Source: Prolixibacteraceae bacterium (GTDB lineage Bacteria > Bacteroidota > Bacteroidia > Bacteroidales > Prolixibacteraceae). From it: DNA of 55,136 bases. Positions 27,006 to 34,730 of the stretch are shown piece by piece. Numbering within the stretch: position 1 is the first letter of the stretch; the number at the start of each line of letters is the position of its first letter. The notes beneath the pieces were generated by a model. The model was not told the origin of the DNA. It ran no database searches and saw nothing but the letters and a program-made list of their open reading frames with translations. The translations under genes and the position numbers were made by a program. Where the stretch lies: positions 1-55,136 of the forward strand of contig JANQII010000112.1 in NCBI GenBank assembly GCA_028282195.1. Reading direction: 5' to 3'.

Positions 27006-27325
27006 AGCTCGAAGTAATATACAAAGGGAAACAGAAAGCCGGGGAGCTATGGAGAGATGATAAAGGCTATCATTTTATCTATGAAGATGCATTTTTAAAT
27101 GACAACACCACCAGACCAATTTCTGTTAACATGCCTAAAAGTCAGAAAGAATATCACTCCAAAGAACTCTTCCATTATTTTCAATCCATATTAAGCGAAG
27201 GGGAAAATAGAAAAAAAATATGCAAAGCCTTGGGAATTGACATTAGTGATGATTGGGACTTATTGGTATACACATGTGGTGAAGATACAATTGGGGCAAT
27301 AACTGTAAAAAAAATTGATGAGTAA
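27002..27325 (+). CDS. hipS: HipS-like protein (separate HipA N-terminal domain)
   Basis: 107 residues matching the HipA N-terminal subdomain (couple_hipA): an opening beta hairpin (VIYKGKQKAGELWRDDKGYHFIYED), PISVNMPKSQKEY, LFHYFQSILSEGENRKKICKALGID and LLVYTCGEDTIGAITV. In ordinary HipA this domain is fused to the kinase; here it is a gene of its own with a stop before hipT, as in HipBST modules, where HipS neutralises HipT. It overlaps hipB by 4 nt and hipT by 1 nt, suggesting tight translational coupling. Confidence 0.83.
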   Translation: MKLEVIYKGKQKAGELWRDDKGYHFIYEDAFLNDNTTRPISVNMPKSQKEYHSKELFHYFQSILSEGENRKKICKALGIDISDDWDLLVYTCGEDTIGAITVKKIDE

Positions 27326-28290
27326 TGAAATACTGCTTTGGTTGTTTAAAGGAAAATGTTGAAGGTTTCTGTTCCTCGTGTGAGAAAAGATTGTTTAATC
27401 GATCTAAAATCAAACCACAACTCAATTTTAATTGGGAAGATATTTCAAAAGTAATTGACGGTTACCCTGCTGGTTTTAGTATTTCAGGTGTACAAACAAA
27501 AGGATTTATAGGAAAAGCAACAGGCTCTGAGCTTTCACCAATTCTTAAAGATGGTGAGAAATCGATTTATATTATAAAACCTCAACTATCCAGATTTGAT
27601 TTACCTTTTGATTCTCCTGCGAACGAACATGTTACAATGCAAATGGCAAAACAGATATATGGTATAAGAACTGCCGAATGTTGTTTCATGAGATTTGCAA
27701 ATGGAACCCCTGCTTATGTAACAAGGAGATTTGATTACAACCAAGATGAAGAAAAGTTAAATCAAGAAGATTTTGCTTCAGTACTTCAAGCAAAAAAGGA
27801 TAATGGTGGAAAGTATAAGTATTTTGCCAAAACTTATGAAGATTTTGGAGATGTTCTTTCTGCTTTAAATAAAGTAGAATTCATTCGAATCCTGATTTTC
27901 AATTTTCTCACTGGTAATGGTGATGCACACCTAAAAAACTTCTCTTTACTGGAAACCTCTGATGGTGATATGCAACTTTCCCCTTCTTATGACTTAATGA
28001 ACACAAAAATACATGTTAATGATTCAACTATCGCGCTAAATCTGTTCAGGGAACTAGAAAGAACCAGTTTGCCCAAAGGTCAGGTATATTCATACTCTAT
28101 CAAAGATTTTATTGAATTAGGCAACCGTTTTAACATAAGCGACAGGCTTCTTAAAAAAATCGTAACAGAATTTGAAGGAACAGAAGACAAAATGAAGGCA
28201 ATGATAAACAAGTCCTTTCTTTCGGATGAAGCCAGGAAAAAATATTTGGAAACTATTGAGAAGAATTTTAAGCAGCTTTTTGTGGGTTAA
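27325..28290 (+). CDS. hipT: HipT-like serine/threonine kinase toxin
   Basis: 321 residues of the HipA kinase core. A small N-terminal Cys cluster (C4, C7, C16, C19) may bind zinc. The gly-rich loop is GFSISGVQTKG (50-60), with Ser52 and Ser54 in the SIS position where HipT kinases autophosphorylate. YIIKP is the ATP-lysine strand, FLTGNGDAHLKNFSLL the catalytic loop and SPSYDLMNT the metal-binding segment. All catalytic residues appear intact. The E. coli HipT target is tryptophanyl-tRNA synthetase; the target here is unknown. No terminator is visible; a repeat element follows 27 nt later. Confidence 0.85.
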   Translation: MKYCFGCLKENVEGFCSSCEKRLFNRSKIKPQLNFNWEDISKVIDGYPAGFSISGVQTKGFIGKATGSELSPILKDGEKSIYIIKPQLSRFDLPFDSPANEHVTMQMAKQIYGIRTAECCFMRFANGTPAYVTRRFDYNQDEEKLNQEDFASVLQAKKDNGGKYKYFAKTYEDFGDVLSALNKVEFIRILIFNFLTGNGDAHLKNFSLLETSDGDMQLSPSYDLMNTKIHVNDSTIALNLFRELERTSLPKGQVYSYSIKDFIELGNRFNISDRLLKKIVTEFEGTEDKMKAMINKSFLSDEARKKYLETIEKNFKQLFVG

Positions 28291-28871
28291 GGAACAGAAG
28301 CAATAATTATATCTGACAGTGCTACGTTTCACTCCTCCACTAGTGTGAATCTGTGATCATAAGTGTTTGAAACCTTGTTTTAACGTGAGTTTCGGATTCA
28401 AGAAATTGTTTTTCAATGGCTTATGGTACTCATTTGTATTGATCCCTGTTTGCGCCTCGGATCCCTTATGGTCCTTTGCCGTTTATTTATTTGGCATTGA
28501 TAAATTCATATTTATTTATTTCATTGGTTTTCATCAGATTATTTAACCGCAGAGTGCGCAAAGTTTTTATCGGAAAGTTCGCTAAGGGGTAACTTGGGGC
28601 AATGATTATTTTGCAAACTATTAAGATCAACCCAAAACTCACGTTGTTTTACTAACATCCAGGAGTGTATAAAAAAAACAGGGTAATGTAAAAGGGATTA
28701 AGCATGCAAAAAAAGAATAGAAGGTTTATTCTTCCAACCTTTCGTCCAATTCTTTAGATTATCCTTATTCTATTTTAACATTTTGTATCAATTCTTTAAA
28801 TAATCCGATCAAACCGACAATATTAAGCACAACATTGATATTTTCGCCTTCAATAAATTCAGGATTGGCTA
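28291..28871. other. Intergenic region with repeats and a possible gene remnant
   Basis: 581 nt. It holds the hip-flanking repeat (28317-28380), an AACCGCAGAGTGCGCAAAG-type repeat (28545-28585) also seen in decayed form at 18209-18240, and a minus-strand frame that may be a gene remnant (28765-28880). No intact gene or RNA is recognised. Confidence 0.5.
28317..28380. repeat. Repeat downstream of hipT related to the one upstream of hipB
   Basis: CAGTGCTACGTTTCACTCC (28317-28335) matches 26573-26591 at 18 of 19 positions, and GTGAATCTGTGAT (28345-28357) matches 26443-26455 at 12 of 13. The two halves are adjacent here but separated upstream. Together they bracket the hip module. Confidence 0.6.
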
Positions 28872-28880
28872 ATGCTAAAA
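28765..28880 (-). pseudogene. Possible C-terminal remnant of an unrecognised gene
   Basis: The minus-strand frame reads FLALANPEFIEGENINVV followed by LNIVGLIGLFKELIQNVKIE and a TAA at 28765. It looks protein-like rather than random and is cut at the DMT transporter start. No family is identified, and it could still be a chance frame. Confidence 0.3.
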
Positions 28881-29738
28881 AACAAAAGCGTATATAACTT
28901 ACTGGAGCTTAATGTTGCAATAATATTAATAAGCACATCGGGGGCATTAGGCAGGTACATTGATATGTCGCCACCGCTGACTATTGCATTTAGGGCATTA
29001 CTGGCGGGTTTCTTTATTTTTCTTTTTTGTAAAATCAAAGGATCCAGTTTCAAAATTAAAAAGAAGGACAGGGCCACGGTTATATGGAGCGGCTTGTTTA
29101 TGGGATTGCATTGGGTAACTTATTTTTATTCATTAAGGTTATCAAATGTGGCAATTGGAATGATATCGCTGTTTACGCATCCCATTATTACCTCACTGCT
29201 TGAGCCTCTTATTTTAAAAACTAAATTCCAAAAAATGCATGTGGTTTTGGGTGCTTTGGTTTTGACAGGTATTTACTTTCTGGTTCCTGATTTCGATTTT
29301 CAAAACGACTACACAAAGGCAATTGCTTTAGGTATATTATCTGCCGTATTTTATTCGTTGCGCAATATCATTATCAAACCCAAAATGAGCGACTACAATG
29401 GCTCAATCATGATGATGTACCAGTTGGTTGTAATAGCCATATTTTTGTCGCCATCCTACTTGCTGTTTGATACTTCAGGCATCATTGAACAACTTCCTGC
29501 AAATTTAATACTGGCACTGTTAACAACTACAATTGGCCATACCATGTTCCTTTACAGCTTTAGGCATTTTTCAGCCACTTCTGTAGGAATAATGAGCAGT
29601 TCACAACCTATTTACGGGATAATAATCGGGATCATATTTTTAAGCGAATATCCGGACCTAAGTTCAATGATCGGTGGCTTGTTTATTTTAACTTCCGTGG
29701 TTTTGGAAAGTATTCGGACGTATAAAAAGAAAGGCTAA
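28872..29738 (+). CDS. DMT-superfamily (EamA) transporter
   Basis: 288 residues with 10 predicted membrane helices arranged as two EamA repeats. Typical landmarks are ISTSGALGRYIDMSPPLTIAFRALLAGFFI in the first repeat and LLTTTIGHTMFLYSFRHFSATSVGIMSSSQPIYGIIIGIIFLSEYP in the second. The family exports small metabolites such as amino acids or nucleosides; the substrate cannot be told. The gene stands alone in the islet between the hip and MntA-HepT modules. Its first codons overlap the suspected remnant on the other strand, so its 5' border may be a rearrangement junction. Confidence 0.87.
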   Translation: MLKNKSVYNLLELNVAIILISTSGALGRYIDMSPPLTIAFRALLAGFFIFLFCKIKGSSFKIKKKDRATVIWSGLFMGLHWVTYFYSLRLSNVAIGMISLFTHPIITSLLEPLILKTKFQKMHVVLGALVLTGIYFLVPDFDFQNDYTKAIALGILSAVFYSLRNIIIKPKMSDYNGSIMMMYQLVVIAIFLSPSYLLFDTSGIIEQLPANLILALLTTTIGHTMFLYSFRHFSATSVGIMSSSQPIYGIIIGIIFLSEYPDLSSMIGGLFILTSVVLESIRTYKKKG

Positions 29739-29847
29739 TTCAGCTGAACCTTTTTAATTTCTATCAAAACTTTAAATCACGTGACTTCTTATTCCTGATT
29801 GAAAATCCCCTATTAACTAATTGTTTTCGTTTGAATTAAAAAGATTG

Positions 29848-29855
29848 TATTTTTG
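29848..29855 (+). promoter_or_regulatory. -7 element TATTTTTG directly before mntA
   Basis: Matches TAnnTTTG, with 4 nt to the ATG at 29860, implying a leaderless transcript. A TTTG at 29830-29833 is only 14 nt upstream, shorter than usual. Confidence 0.38.
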
Positions 29856-29859
29856 AATT

Positions 29860-30150
29860 ATGCGAACACTGAAGGACATAAAGTTAAGGTTGGAAAATAA
29901 TAAAAAAAGACTATTCAAAGAATATCCAATTAAGTCAATGGCTATTTTCGGTTCATATTCCCGTAGCGAACAGGATAACAATAGTGACTTAGATATTCTT
30001 GTAGAATTCTCCGACAAGATTGGTATAAGGTTTATTGATTTAGCAGAAGATCTGGAAGCTATTATTGGACTTAAAGTTGATTTAGTTTCGAAAAAAGGGG
30101 TTAAAGAAAAATATTTAAAGTCTATAGATTCAGATTTAATTTATGTCTAA
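29860..30150 (+). CDS. mntA: MntA-like nucleotidyltransferase antitoxin
   Basis: A 96-residue minimal nucleotidyltransferase. The full MNT motif GSX10DXD is present (Gly31-Ser32, Asp43 and Asp45 in GSYSRSEQDNNSDLDILVEF), followed by KVDLVSKKGVKEKY. In type VII toxin-antitoxin systems MntA transfers AMP from ATP to a Tyr of HepT and inactivates it. The next gene overlaps by 8 nt and is HepT-like, so this is a complete module. Presence of the motif supports activity, but target and conditions are not shown. Confidence 0.85.
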   Translation: MRTLKDIKLRLENNKKRLFKEYPIKSMAIFGSYSRSEQDNNSDLDILVEFSDKIGIRFIDLAEDLEAIIGLKVDLVSKKGVKEKYLKSIDSDLIYV

Positions 30151-30493
30151 ACGAGATACGACATTATTGTTAGACGACATGCTTCAAGCCGCCCTTAAGA
30201 TTAAGAAGTATACCAAAGATCTTGACTTTAACGCTTTTTTAAAAGATGATAAAACAATTGACGCAGTAGTCCGTAATTTTGAGGTAATTGGGGAAGTTGC
30301 AAATCGCATTGAGTCAGATTTCAAAGAAAACCACCCTGAAATAGAATGGAAAAGAATTCGTGGATTCAGGAACAGGATTGTCCATGAGTATTTTGGGATT
30401 GATTATGAAATTGTATGGGCAATTATAGAGTCTTATTTAGACGAGCTTATTGATTGGTTAAATACATTAATAGAGAAAAGCAAGATCACTTAA
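30143..30493 (+). CDS. hepT: HepT-like HEPN RNase toxin
   Basis: 116 residues, all helical, of the HepT (DUF86) HEPN family. The catalytic RX4HXY motif is complete: Arg76, His81 and Tyr83 in RNRIVHEYFGID, with Tyr83 the expected AMPylation site. IDAVVRNFEVIGEVANRI is also characteristic. It is predicted to cleave RNA when not modified by MntA. It ends 43 nt before the stop of the convergent TIR gene, so the two transcripts run toward each other. Length is normal for the family. Confidence 0.87.
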   Translation: MSKRDTTLLLDDMLQAALKIKKYTKDLDFNAFLKDDKTIDAVVRNFEVIGEVANRIESDFKENHPEIEWKRIRGFRNRIVHEYFGIDYEIVWAIIESYLDELIDWLNTLIEKSKIT

Positions 30494-30536
30494 AAATGTC
30501 TGGTTTTAGGGAGTACTTAATAGTTTAAACAATCAA

Positions 30537-31394
30537 TTAATTCAATTCCCTTTCTATTGTTGCCTGAATATCGCCAAAACTTTTCCTGATATTGTTCTTT
30601 GGAAATTTGATTTGCTGAATTCCATAAAGGTCAGTTAATTCACCTGCACCTTCCTCAACCAAAACAATGACCCGGTTATATCCCAATTTTCCCTGGAACA
30701 AGCCGGTTTCATGAATCAGCTTAGGCCTTGCATGTGTTACCTCCCCATTTTGTTCATCCTCATTGGTTAAAACAAGAAGGGCAATGGATGATTTTGCGGT
30801 TTTTTCATCCAGGATATCCCGAATGGCATGACCGGCCCGAGCACCGGTTTCATACTCCTCAACTCTAAATTGTTTTCCTTTACTAAAATGATCTTTTAAC
30901 TGTTTCCATTGCGTACTTTTTCCATGTCCTATGTAAACAACAGGCTTTTTATCTTCTTCGCCATCAGTACGTTCAATAACTCTGTATTCATGAACATCTT
31001 TATCGAAGATTTTAAAAACCTTTAAAATTTCTGATCGTGTTGGCGCCGCTACCTGAATAGTGGTACTTTCCCCTTTTTTCGACACAACCTCTAACATGAA
31101 GTAGGCTTCTTTTTCTCCCCAGTAACAAATCCGATAATGCCCCATATCATGATCTTCAGCAAAATCATTGAAGAATTCCTCATCAGAATCATATTCCCAT
31201 GTTTCATTATTATCAAAAACAATTACCCGCGCCAATACATCTAACCTTCCTTTTCGGGGAAGCAACTTTAACCATTGAAATACTCCTTCTTTTAATTTGT
31301 CAGAAGGAAACTTTACAAATTCGTATTTTTTTTCTTTTCTCATAGGGCTTTCCGAACTAGTGCTAAGGTAATAATAATTCAGCATCATTTTCAT
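30537..31394 (-). CDS. TIR-like nucleotide-binding protein (CAP12/Pycsar effector-type TIR domain)
   Basis: 285 residues. Residues 20-145 form an unrecognised alpha/beta domain (YEFVKFPSDKLKEGVFQWL). Residues 151-285 are a TIR-like domain of the CAP12/Pycsar type: PVVYIGHGKSTQWKQLKDHF, GARAGHAIRDIL, SIALLVLTNED, ARPKLIHETGLFQGKLGYNRVIVLVEEG and DLYGIQQIKFP. Glu229 in IHETGLFQG aligns with the catalytic Glu of NAD-cleaving TIRs. Related domains act as effectors in anti-phage signalling after a cyclic nucleotide is bound. No CD-NTase or nucleotide cyclase gene is in the window, so the trigger is unknown. Met4 or Met18 are alternative starts. Confidence 0.75.
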   Translation of the reverse strand: MKMMLNYYYLSTSSESPMRKEKKYEFVKFPSDKLKEGVFQWLKLLPRKGRLDVLARVIVFDNNETWEYDSDEEFFNDFAEDHDMGHYRICYWGEKEAYFMLEVVSKKGESTTIQVAAPTRSEILKVFKIFDKDVHEYRVIERTDGEEDKKPVVYIGHGKSTQWKQLKDHFSKGKQFRVEEYETGARAGHAIRDILDEKTAKSSIALLVLTNEDEQNGEVTHARPKLIHETGLFQGKLGYNRVIVLVEEGAGELTDLYGIQQIKFPKNNIRKSFGDIQATIERELN

Positions 31395-31550
31395 CTTCAG
31401 ACATATATAGCAGCTAAAATCAGTAGGAAAAAGATCAAAACCTGCATCTCAATGTGCCAATATATAATCTAACTTATCGAATATTTTCAAAAAAAGAAAT
31501 GGGATCAACAAAACTGCTAATCCCATTCAACAATAAAATAAATAAAAGCT

Positions 31551-31670
31551 CTATTCTTCAATGTGTTCAAACTCGTCTTTGTATTTTTTCATGGTGTACT
31601 TGACTAGTTGATAAGCTATAATTATCAGTACAGGCCAAGTCAAAAACCATATGATTGAATTCCAGTACAT
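31551..31670 (-). CDS. 39-residue single-membrane-helix peptide, candidate small subunit of cytochrome bd
   Basis: A short ORF from ATG at 31668-31670 to TAG at 31551. It starts MYWNSIIWFLTWPVLIIIAY, one membrane helix, then a charged tail (KYTMKKYKDEFEHIEE). It is the last gene after cydA and cydB on the same strand, 121 nt behind cydB. CydX/CydS-type subunits of bd oxidases are similarly short, single-helix and cyd-linked, so I infer such a role; no direct homology to CydX is evident. It is below the usual size cut-off and easily missed. A hairpin lies between it and cydB. Confidence 0.55.
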   Translation of the reverse strand: MYWNSIIWFLTWPVLIIIAYQLVKYTMKKYKDEFEHIEE

Positions 31671-31717
31671 ATTTAAAATTGTTTTAGTATTAATTCATTT
31701 TTCTTCGTTTGAAACAG

Positions 31718-31743
31718 ATCCCGGTTTGCTCTGCAATCGGGAT
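31718..31743. other. Stable hairpin between cydB and the 39-aa ORF
   Basis: ATCCCG (31718-31723) pairs with CGGGAT (31738-31743), with TTGC/GCAA inside. T-rich sequence follows on the plus strand, whereas the genes are on the minus strand. It could stop antisense transcripts or stabilise the cydAB message. Confidence 0.5.
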
Positions 31744-31791
31744 TTTTTCGACTTACTTTTTTCAGTTCATTACATTTCTGAAAAAAGAGTC

Positions 31792-32922
31792 TCAATAAAC
31801 ATGCGACTCCTCCTCCATCTCTTTCTCATCAATTTTCTTTTTGTTCATGGCCCTCCAAACCCACCAAATGTATGCTAAAACAAATGGTACAAACAACGAG
31901 ACATAACTCATGGCTGTTAATGTAAAGTGGCTTGAAGAAGCTTTTACAATTGTTAATGACGATTGCAAATCAGCATTTGAAGGATAAAAGGAAGTTCCAT
32001 TAAAACCTGCAATTAAGAACAAGGCCAGCACAGTTAACACGGTACCTGCTCCTGCAGGCCAAATTCCACAGGTCACTTTCTGAAAAACGGTTCTTCCGAT
32101 CCCCAATAAAACACCCAATACGCCAATTACCAAAATAATCGCAACCAAAGGCATTGCCAACAGGTTGTTGAAATACTTAAATTTTTCCATAAACACTTCA
32201 CCGGTTGCCGGATCGTATGCGTAGCCATCCTTCAACATTAACCGAATCAGGAAATAAAGGAAGAATCCTAAAAATGGAATGGTATTAAAAAGAACCTGCT
32301 TTTGCGAACGTTCTAAAACGGGTTCACTATCAACTGAATTCATAAAATAAAGTGCTCCTAAAATACGGGCAAGAAAAAATACCGACAATCCAAGAGCCAC
32401 ATTATGAAACGTCAAAACAGCTTCCAGTCCACGCCATGGGGTTTCCCAAATTACGTTGTTCATATCATTCAGGCTGAACATAGCACCATTAAAAAAGGTC
32501 CCGACAGCAGTTCCAACCAGAATGGTCCCGAAAGCCCCGTTCAATACCAAAAAGATTTCAAACGTTTTGGTCCCTAAAAAATTTGCTGGTTTCTTCCGGT
32601 ATTCATACGAAACCGCCTGAATCACAAAGAAAATCAGAATAGCCAGCCAAACCCAGTAAGCACCGCCAAACGAGGTTGAGTAAAACAGGGGAAACGAGGC
32701 AAAAAAAGCACCACCAAAGGTTACCAAAGTAGTGAAGGTAAACTCCCACTTTCTTCCAAGGGTATTGACCAACATAGTACGTTCAGTTTCATTTTTGGCA
32801 ATGGTATAAATTAATGTTTGCCCACCCTGAACAAAGGTCAGGAAAACAAATAAAGCAGCCAAAAGGGATACAATTACCCACCAATATTGTTGCAAAGCCA
32901 GGTGTGATAAATTTTCAAACAT
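31792..32922 (-). CDS. cydB: Cytochrome bd ubiquinol/menaquinol oxidase subunit II
   Basis: 376 residues with about 8-9 membrane helices. The N-terminus LQQYWWVIVSLLAALFVFLTFVQGGQTLIY (the GG-Q motif after TM1), MLVNTLGRKWEFTFTTLVTFGGAFFASFPLFYST and SSFGGAYWVWLAILIF are diagnostic. It forms the structural partner of CydA in high-affinity oxygen reduction without proton pumping. Its start overlaps the cydA stop by one base. The C-terminus is Lys/Glu-rich (MNKKKIDEKEMEEESHVY). Confidence 0.95.
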   Translation of the reverse strand: MFENLSHLALQQYWWVIVSLLAALFVFLTFVQGGQTLIYTIAKNETERTMLVNTLGRKWEFTFTTLVTFGGAFFASFPLFYSTSFGGAYWVWLAILIFFVIQAVSYEYRKKPANFLGTKTFEIFLVLNGAFGTILVGTAVGTFFNGAMFSLNDMNNVIWETPWRGLEAVLTFHNVALGLSVFFLARILGALYFMNSVDSEPVLERSQKQVLFNTIPFLGFFLYFLIRLMLKDGYAYDPATGEVFMEKFKYFNNLLAMPLVAIILVIGVLGVLLGIGRTVFQKVTCGIWPAGAGTVLTVLALFLIAGFNGTSFYPSNADLQSSLTIVKASSSHFTLTAMSYVSLFVPFVLAYIWWVWRAMNKKKIDEKEMEEESHVY

Positions 32923-34493
32923 TAGTGGGTCCCTCCATCCATTTTAGGTCCAATCTTAATTTGACGAACCATGATTTTAATTTCAGCAATCAATAACATT
33001 GTAAAAATAGCTGCAAACAGCCAGAAGGTAACTTGCACTGCACTTGCACTGATTTTAGTTACTGCAGCAACCGTTGGCATTAAATCCTGAATCACCCAGG
33101 GTTGCCGGCCCACTTCTGCAACAATCCACCCGGCCTGTGATGCAATATAAGCCAGTGGAATAGTCCAGATGGCAAGGTGTAGGAACCAACGTTTCTGACG
33201 AAGTTTGGTTTTTATGGTATACAAGAATGCATACATAAAGAAGAACATGAAATACATTCCCAGTATCACCATAATATGAAAACTATAGAACGAAAGCGGC
33301 ACACTTGGAATTAGCATATTTTCATCCTCAATGTACCCGTATCCAAAATACTTAAAGTAGTTATTCTGGAAGTTAGGGCTCATAAACTCTGTTTTTAGTT
33401 TCTCTGCTGCTGCTTCGTTTCCTGCTTTCCTGGCATCTTTAAAAGCTTTGAGTTTTGCAATAGCTTGTTTCCCACGCTCAATTTTTTCCCAGGCTGGCAT
33501 AATACCGTACTTTGGATTCCCTTCAATCAAATCATTAATTCCGGGAACAAAAGCATCCCAGTCCATAAAAGCCATGTAGGAAAGAACATTCGGAATTTCA
33601 ATCTTCATATTGAAGTCCTTTAGGTTTTCATTGTTCGGATCAGTTTCACTCGAAGACATAAATCCAAAGGCAATTAACCCAGCTCCTTCGCTACCATTAT
33701 AAAGTCCTTCAAAAGCTGCAAACTTCATAGGTTGCTCACGGGCAATATCCCGGGCCGAGCTATCGCCTGTACCAATCACATAAACAGAAGAAAGGAAGCC
33801 GAATATGGCAGCTACAGCAATACTCTTTCGCGCAAAAACAATTTCACGCTTCTTCAATATAAACCAGGCAGAAATACCAATTACAAAAATGGCTGCCAGT
33901 ACAAAGCCCGACGAAGTGGTGTGCAGAAACTTGTGCACAGCCATTGGTGAAAACAACACATCCCAGAAATTGACCATTTCATTTCGGGCAGTCTCAGGGT
34001 TAAAAACCATACCAACTGGCTTTTGCATCCAGGCATTGGCAACTAAAATCCACAAGGCAGACAGGTTGGCCCCAATGGCAGTCAGCCAGGTTGAAAGCAA
34101 GTGAACTTTCTTACTGACCTTGTTCCAGCCAAAAAACATAACTGCAATAAAGGTAGATTCCAAAAAGAAAGCCAAAATACCTTCAATAGCCAGTGGGGCA
34201 CCAAAAATGTCGCCCACAAACCAGGAATAATTTGACCAGTTTGTACCAAATTCAAACTCAAGGATAATTCCGGTAGCTACCCCAATGGCAAAGTTAATCC
34301 CAAACAATGTCATCCAAAATTTGGTAATTTTCTTCCACTCCGGGTTGCCGGTTTTAACATACAGGCTTTCCATAATTGCTATGATTACGGTTAAGCCCAA
34401 TGTTAAAGGAACAAACATCCAGTGGTACATGGCAGTAAGGGCAAACTGTGCCCTCGACCAATTAACTAAGGATAAGTCGATCGCTTCTAACAT
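32922..34493 (-). CDS. cydA: Cytochrome bd quinol oxidase subunit I
   Basis: 523 residues, about 9 membrane helices. RAQFALTAMYHWMFVPLTLGLTVIIAIMES carries the N-terminal haem-ligand His and GTNWSNYSWFVGDIFGAPLAIEGILAFFLEST is typical of the family. It oxidises quinol and reduces O2 with haems b558, b595 and d. Between about 270 and 395 there is a long hydrophilic region (FVPGINDLIEGNPKYG, many Lys and Ala) in the position of the quinol-binding loop. It follows a DUF4492 gene by 6 nt and is followed by cydB, an arrangement found across Bacteroidota. Confidence 0.96.
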   Translation of the reverse strand: MLEAIDLSLVNWSRAQFALTAMYHWMFVPLTLGLTVIIAIMESLYVKTGNPEWKKITKFWMTLFGINFAIGVATGIILEFEFGTNWSNYSWFVGDIFGAPLAIEGILAFFLESTFIAVMFFGWNKVSKKVHLLSTWLTAIGANLSALWILVANAWMQKPVGMVFNPETARNEMVNFWDVLFSPMAVHKFLHTTSSGFVLAAIFVIGISAWFILKKREIVFARKSIAVAAIFGFLSSVYVIGTGDSSARDIAREQPMKFAAFEGLYNGSEGAGLIAFGFMSSSETDPNNENLKDFNMKIEIPNVLSYMAFMDWDAFVPGINDLIEGNPKYGIMPAWEKIERGKQAIAKLKAFKDARKAGNEAAAEKLKTEFMSPNFQNNYFKYFGYGYIEDENMLIPSVPLSFYSFHIMVILGMYFMFFFMYAFLYTIKTKLRQKRWFLHLAIWTIPLAYIASQAGWIVAEVGRQPWVIQDLMPTVAAVTKISASAVQVTFWLFAAIFTMLLIAEIKIMVRQIKIGPKMDGGTH

Positions 34494-34499
34494 TCGTTT

Positions 34500-34730
34500 T
34501 TATTTTATGGGTTCTGTTAATTCTTCAAGAACATGATCTCCCCGTTGCTCGTCGGTTTCGAAGTTTGTTTTTAGAAAATTGGGGAAGAAGAATAATTTCA
34601 AAATGACAAACATGACAAACAGTTTCACCAGAATGACTATCCACACCTGCTTGCCCCATTTGCTCATATTTTTAAAACCATCGTAATATAACTCCCAGGC
34701 CCGGGAGAAAAAGTTTCGCTTTTTCATCAT
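34500..34730 (-). CDS. DUF4492 small membrane protein, cyd operon
   Basis: 76 residues: a basic, aromatic N-terminus (KKRNFFSRAWELYYDGFKNMSKWGKQVW), one membrane helix (IVILVKLFVMFVILKLFFFP) and a polar tail. This fits DUF4492, a family I know mainly from positions just upstream of cydA in Bacteroidota. The gene precedes cydA by 6 nt and is surely co-transcribed. A role in bd assembly or stability is inference from context. Met2 is an alternative start. Confidence 0.8.
   Translation of the reverse strand: MMKKRNFFSRAWELYYDGFKNMSKWGKQVWIVILVKLFVMFVILKLFFFPNFLKTNFETDEQRGDHVLEELTEPIK

Noticed and set aside
30143-31394. A CBASS or Pycsar operon made of mntA-hepT-TIR
   Set aside because: The NTase is of the minimal MNT type, not a CD-NTase or cyclase, and the TIR gene is on the opposite strand, so an operon cannot be claimed.
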